DNA of 10,017 nt from JBGPJM01 sp041485385 (GTDB lineage: Bacteria > Planctomycetota > Phycisphaerae > Phycisphaerales > UBA1924). The notes under the pieces were generated by a model. It was given only the letters and a program-made list of their open reading frames with translations, did not search any database and was not told where the DNA came from. Below, piece by piece: positions 7,149 through 10,017 of the stretch. The stretch covers positions 1 through 10,017 of the forward strand of contig JBGPJM010000190.1 in assembly GCA_041485385.1 (NCBI GenBank), given 5' to 3'. Numbering within the stretch: the first letter of the stretch is position 1; every line of letters starts with the position of its first letter. The position numbers were made by a program, and so were the translations under genes.

Positions 7149-7391
7149 TCAGAGCGTCGCCGACGTGTACGGCAGGAGCCCGAGGAACCGCGCCCGCTTC
7201 ACCGCCTGGGCGACCATCTTCTGCTCCCGGGCGCTCGTCTGTAACCGCTTGCGCCCGTAGATCTTGCCGTTGGGGCTCATCATCCGGCGCAGGTTGTCCA
7301 CGTCCTTGTAGTCCACGTATTCCACGCCCGCCGCGCTCTTCTTGATGATCTTGATCTTGGGCGTGCTGCCGAAACGGTTGAATCGCGACAT
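7149..7391 (-). CDS. rpsR: small ribosomal subunit protein bS18
   Basis: Binds 16S rRNA in the platform of the 30S subunit next to bS6. The 80-residue length is normal. The core YVDYKDVDNLRRMMS, GKIYGRKRLQTSAREQ and the end VKRARFLGLLPYT are diagnostic of S18. The protein has no cysteine, so it lacks the zinc ligands of the C+ S18 type. The ATG at 7391 is chosen because GGAG lies seven bases upstream; a TTG two codons earlier (7397) is less likely. It is not next to rpsF, ssb or rplI, its usual partners. It stands alone between a redox operon and a metal-efflux operon, about 98 bases from the upstream gene. Confidence 0.96.
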   Translation of the reverse strand: MSRFNRFGSTPKIKIIKKSAAGVEYVDYKDVDNLRRMMSPNGKIYGRKRLQTSAREQKMVAQAVKRARFLGLLPYTSATL

Positions 7392-7466
7392 GCTCAATCT
7401 CCGTCATGGTCTTCGGCCCGGCAACCCGCGAACGCCGCAAAGGACCGCCGGGCGACGGTGAAACCA

Positions 7467-7483
7467 GTTGAGCCTCAACTATA
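7467..7483 (-). promoter_or_regulatory. possible rpsR promoter -10 element joined to a perfect palindrome
   Basis: The 98-base gap before rpsR holds TATAGT (7483-7478, minus strand), a 5-of-6 match to a -10 box. Its last two bases overlap a 13-base perfect palindrome, GTTGAGGCTCAAC (7467-7479). An upstream -35 is poor (CGGACG, 18-base spacer). The palindrome would sit at or just after the start of transcription, which suits a repressor site or a short 5' hairpin. Both ideas are inference from pattern. Confidence 0.3.
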
Positions 7484-7489
7484 GGCCCA

Positions 7490-8035
7490 TCATGCCTCGA
7501 TCGTCCGCCGGCGCAGCCGTTCCAGCGCGCACGCATGCCTGGTTGTGGCCATAATCGCCACCGCCGCCAGCAGCATCGCCGCGTCCTGGTGGATGTTGCA
7601 CATCCCCAGCTGCTCCGGGCAGAACGGCGAGAAGCTGCCGAAGCACCCGCATTTCACGTTCAGCCCTCGGAGCAGCGCCGAGGCGATCAGCCCGATGAAG
7701 AACACGAGCAGCGACCCCAGCACCAGCGCCGCCGCACGCGTGAATACCCCCAGCACCACCGCGAGCCCCGCCAGGAGCTCGATCCACGGCATCACGAACG
7801 TGCCGATCTGGATCAGCCGCCCCTGCGTCTGGGGATCGAAGATCTTGAACGCCTCGATGGACGTCGAAAAGAGCTGCGGCCCATTGGGAATGAACAGCTT
7901 GTTGTACGCCGCCATCACGAACAGCCCCCCAAGTGCCAGCCGCAGCGGCACGCACACGATCCCCAGCGCATTGCACGGCCCGCACGCGCGCCGACCCGCG
8001 CCCGGCGTCGTGGTCGCATCGCTCACCCGTGTCAA
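7490..8035 (-). CDS. MauE/DoxX-type four-helix membrane protein, cysteine-rich
   Basis: Predicted inner-membrane protein with four hydrophobic helices (about 24-44, 76-97, 101-122 and 150-165). It resembles the MauE/DoxX family, whose members support periplasmic disulfide or redox chemistry, for example maturation of methylamine dehydrogenase. The family-type CGCFG motif is at 129-133 after helix 3, and a thioredoxin-like CGPC at 18-21 precedes helix 1. Other cysteines are at 28, 139, 146 and 169. I chose the TTG at 8035: it overlaps the rhodanese stop as TTGA and has GGAGG seven bases upstream, giving 181 residues. A GTG at 8026 gives 178, and a GTG at 8092 would overlap the rhodanese gene by 61 bases without a binding site. 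No mau genes are present, so methylamine use is unlikely; redox partnership with the rhodanese and DUF1573 neighbours is inferred. Confidence 0.82.
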   Translation of the reverse strand: MTRVSDATTTPGAGRRACGPCNALGIVCVPLRLALGGLFVMAAYNKLFIPNGPQLFSTSIEAFKIFDPQTQGRLIQIGTFVMPWIELLAGLAVVLGVFTRAAALVLGSLLVFFIGLIASALLRGLNVKCGCFGSFSPFCPEQLGMCNIHQDAAMLLAAVAIMATTRHACALERLRRRTIEA

Positions 8036-8664
8036 TGCCCTTCCTCCTGCACGCCCGGGCCCGTCTCCACGGGGTGCCCCGCGTCTTTCCACCCCGGGAA
8101 TCCGGCGTGCATCACGTACACGTTGACGAACCCCATCAGGTTCATCTGCTTCGCGACCGCCTCCGACTCGTCGCAGTTCCCGCCGACGCAGTACACCACC
8201 ACTTTCCCGTCCCGCGGCAACCCGCCGACGATCGGCGGCGTCTTCCCACTGAACGCGGCCAACGTCACGCGGAACGACCCCGCGACGTGCCCGGCCTCGT
8301 ATTCCTCCTGCCGGCGCGCGTCGATGAAGTACGCCTGCTCGCCGTACAACCCCAGCGCCTGCGCCACCGTGATGTGCCCCTTGGCGACCAGGTCCGCGGT
8401 GAGCACCTCGCCCGCAGGGGGGGGCACCGCCGGCGCGCCGTCCGGCGGCTTAACCGTTGTTCCCGGCGGGGTCGGCGCCGGCTTGACCGGCGGGTCGGCC
8501 GCCGGGGCCTGCGTCCCCGTCGCCCCCGCCGCCGTGGCGAGCGGCGGGGGCGGGGGGCGCTGGATCATCACAGGGCGGATCATGGAGTCGGCCAGCCCGA
8601 TCGCCGCGCCGACGCCGACCAGGGCAAGCGCCTGGAGCCAGATCGACCTGAAGCAGCACGCCAT
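8032..8664 (-). CDS. membrane-anchored rhodanese-like domain protein
   Basis: Rhodanese-fold protein expected to carry a persulfide or handle thiols at the outer face of the inner membrane. It has 210 residues. Residues 8-28 form a single hydrophobic segment (anchor or uncleaved signal) after MACC. A Pro/Ala-rich linker spans about 36-87. The rhodanese domain fills about 88-200: ITVAQAL, FIDARRQEEYEAGHVAGS, then the active loop VVYCVGGNCDESE, and the closing MHAGFPGWKDAGHP. The catalytic cysteine is C159; a second, C164, replaces the basic residue often seen at the end of the loop. The ATG at 8664 has AGGA nine bases upstream. It lies 52 bases after the DUF1573 gene and overlaps the MauE-like gene by four bases. 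The linker is coded by C-runs (eight C at 8417-8424). The fold is secure; the substrate is unknown. Confidence 0.9.
   Translation of the reverse strand: MACCFRSIWLQALALVGVGAAIGLADSMIRPVMIQRPPPPPLATAAGATGTQAPAADPPVKPAPTPPGTTVKPPDGAPAVPPPAGEVLTADLVAKGHITVAQALGLYGEQAYFIDARRQEEYEAGHVAGSFRVTLAAFSGKTPPIVGGLPRDGKVVVYCVGGNCDESEAVAKQMNLMGFVNVYVMHAGFPGWKDAGHPVETGPGVQEEGH
8041..8047 (-). promoter_or_regulatory. Shine-Dalgarno that decides the TTG start of the MauE/DoxX-like gene
   Basis: GGAGGAA lies inside the last codons of the rhodanese gene. GGAGG is seven bases from the TTG at 8035 but 16 from the GTG at 8026. With the TTGA overlap it supports a coupled TTG start. Confidence 0.6.
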
Positions 8665-8716
8665 GGGGATCCGTCCTGTGCGTGAAGAGGAGGCAAGGGA
8701 GATTCAGAGTGCGTGA

Positions 8717-9952
8717 TCAGTGGGCCGTCGGCACCACCTTGGGGACCCCGCCCGTGCGGATCACGCCGCTGAACGGCAGCCGGAGCACCTCGTCGCCGGG
8801 GAGGTCGGTCTTGACGATCACCTCGCCGTTGACGGTGCCATTGAGGTTGGGGGTGGTGCCGTTGAGCTTGAGGGTGTAGCCGGTCTTGTTGTCGGCGAGG
8901 GTGGTGGCCTCGACGTCGACGACCAGGTCCATGTCCGACGGGCCCTCGACCTCCACCGACCTGATCTTGAACCCCTTGCCGGATCGCGACTCGAGCGTGG
9001 CGATGTTGTTGAAGGCCAGGTGCGGCGTGAAGGCGCGGATCGCCAGCCGGTTGGGGTTGGCCTTGAGGTCGCCCACGACGTCGGCGACGAACATGTAGGG
9101 GATCACCAGCTGCTTCTCCTCGTTGGTCTTGATGGAGAGCTCGGTCTCGAACTGCCCGATGGCCGCGCCGGGAAGAACGGTGACCGTCAGCGGGTACTGC
9201 TGGTACTGGGTCCCATCCATGTCGACCTCCCGCTTCTGCCCGATCTGGACCTTGACGTTCGAGTTGGTGCAGTCAACGCCGGTGACCTGGAAGTCGGGCT
9301 TCCGCCCGGAGACCGTGATCTCCGTCGACTTGCCGCTCTTGCTGTCCACCTCGAACAGGTACATCTTCACCGGCTCGATGCTCACCAGCGGAACGACGTT
9401 GGAGTTGATCGTGACGATGGTGTTGGGCGTGCCGGCTGGGACGGTGTACTGCACGGTCACGGCCTTGGGCTGCGGGCCCTTGCGGTGCTGCGGGTTGAAC
9501 GTGACGGTCATCTCGCCGTTCTCGTCGGGGGCGAACGTCTTCTTTGGGAGGTCCGGCACCGTGCACCCGCACGAGCCCGTCGCCGAGAGGATCGTCACGG
9601 TTTTGTCGGTCTTGTTGGTGAACCTGAAGACGTGCGTGACCGGCGCCGTGTCGTCGATGTTGCCGAAGTCGTGCGCCATGTCGTCCCAGGTCAGCGGGGA
9701 GAGCGCCGGGTCCGACGGCTTGATGCCGTGGTCCGCCGCGGCCTTGGGGTCGATAGGGACGGCCTTCCCCGGCGTGACGTTGGGCTGGCCGGGCACGGGC
9801 GCGGGCTTCACCGCCGGCCCAACCGGGCTGAGCGAGGGCGCCGGCTCGGGCGTCTTGGGCGTGGTCGGAACGTTCTGGCCCAGCGCCAGCGGGGCGAGGG
9901 CCAGGCCCGCGACGAGGGCGAGCAGGTGCGTCTTGTTGAGGCGTGCGGACAT
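8717..9952 (-). CDS. exported DUF1573 domain protein
   Basis: Secreted or envelope protein of the DUF1573 family, an Ig-like beta domain common in Planctomycetota and Bacteroidota; its function is not established. The ATG at 9952 is preferred (AGGAG ten bases upstream, 411 residues); a TTG at 9979 would add nine residues. Residues 1-25 are a signal peptide ending in LALG. A Pro-rich stretch covers about 28-65. The DUF1573 domain starts near 88 (WDDMAHDFGNI) and shows HVFRFTNKTDKTVTIL, the family motif SCGCT at 127-131, and the FAPDENGEMTVTFNP block. A second all-beta region follows to the C-terminus (about 185-400) and may hold further Ig-like domains. It is the first gene of a tight cluster with the rhodanese and MauE-like genes, which suggests its CGC pair may be a thiol partner. 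That last point is inference. Confidence 0.92.
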   Translation of the reverse strand: MSARLNKTHLLALVAGLALAPLALGQNVPTTPKTPEPAPSLSPVGPAVKPAPVPGQPNVTPGKAVPIDPKAAADHGIKPSDPALSPLTWDDMAHDFGNIDDTAPVTHVFRFTNKTDKTVTILSATGSCGCTVPDLPKKTFAPDENGEMTVTFNPQHRKGPQPKAVTVQYTVPAGTPNTIVTINSNVVPLVSIEPVKMYLFEVDSKSGKSTEITVSGRKPDFQVTGVDCTNSNVKVQIGQKREVDMDGTQYQQYPLTVTVLPGAAIGQFETELSIKTNEEKQLVIPYMFVADVVGDLKANPNRLAIRAFTPHLAFNNIATLESRSGKGFKIRSVEVEGPSDMDLVVDVEATTLADNKTGYTLKLNGTTPNLNGTVNGEVIVKTDLPGDEVLRLPFSGVIRTGGVPKVVPTAH

Positions 9953-9981
9953 GGTGCGTGTACTCCTGAGCTTGAACAAGT

Positions 9982-10009
9982 GGGGGGTGAGGGGTGGGGG
10001 GGTGATGGG
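9982..10009 (+). other. G-rich tract with four G-runs, potential G-quadruplex, upstream of the DUF1573 gene
   Basis: The plus strand has runs of 6, 4, 7 and 3 G separated by TGA, T and TGAT, which fits the G3+N1-7 pattern. It lies 30-57 bases before the ATG at 9952, on the template strand of that gene. The transcript here would be C-rich. The region upstream is outside the window, so no promoter can be placed with confidence. Confidence 0.5.
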
Positions 10010-10017
10010 AACGGTCC

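Noticed and set aside
7490..8035. Methylamine utilisation function for the MauE-like gene
   Set aside because: No methylamine dehydrogenase subunits or other mau genes are present; the family also occurs in unrelated redox settings.

Overview
The window is about 10 kb of very GC-rich bacterial DNA. Every gene I can support is on the minus strand, so the biological order runs from the right end to the left. High GC, an exported DUF1573 protein and a large CusA-type pump with long insertions suggest Planctomycetota, perhaps a Phycisphaerae-like lineage. That placement is an inference: there is no rRNA here and I ran no search.

Right part (about 9952 to 7490): three close genes form a likely envelope thiol/sulfur operon. 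They encode an exported DUF1573 protein with an SCGCT motif, a membrane-anchored rhodanese-like protein with a CxxxxC active loop, and a four-helix MauE/DoxX-type membrane protein with CGPC and CGCFG motifs. The last two overlap by four bases (TTGA) and look translationally coupled.

Middle (7391 to 7149): a stand-alone ribosomal protein S18 gene (rpsR) of the cysteine-free type, with a possible promoter and a 13-base perfect palindrome upstream. Next comes a 165-base gap with a weak hairpin and a MerR-type-looking dyad overlapping a plausible promoter that points left.

Left part (6983 to 1, running off the window): a copper/silver-type RND efflux operon. It starts with a small exported protein with ten cysteines, eight of them in a tight N-terminal cluster. 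Then follow an outer-membrane factor (CusC/TolC type, lipoprotein), a CusB-type periplasmic adaptor with two N-terminal heavy-metal-binding modules and a C-terminal DUF3347-like domain, and the inner-membrane pump CusA, whose last part is outside the window. CusA keeps the three methionines and the TM4 aspartate that define Cu(I)/Ag(I) pumps, and CusB keeps the equivalent metal-binding methionines. The operon is therefore most likely for monovalent copper or silver export from the periplasm. The order X-C-B-A resembles E. coli cusCFBA, with the cysteine-rich protein as a candidate functional substitute for the metallochaperone CusF.

The most unusual points are the cysteine-rich leader protein, the insertions in CusA (one adds two hydrophobic segments), the possible MerR-type operator, and the three-gene cysteine-motif operon. 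I see no mobile element, CRISPR array, tRNA or rRNA. No gap between genes exceeds 300 bases.
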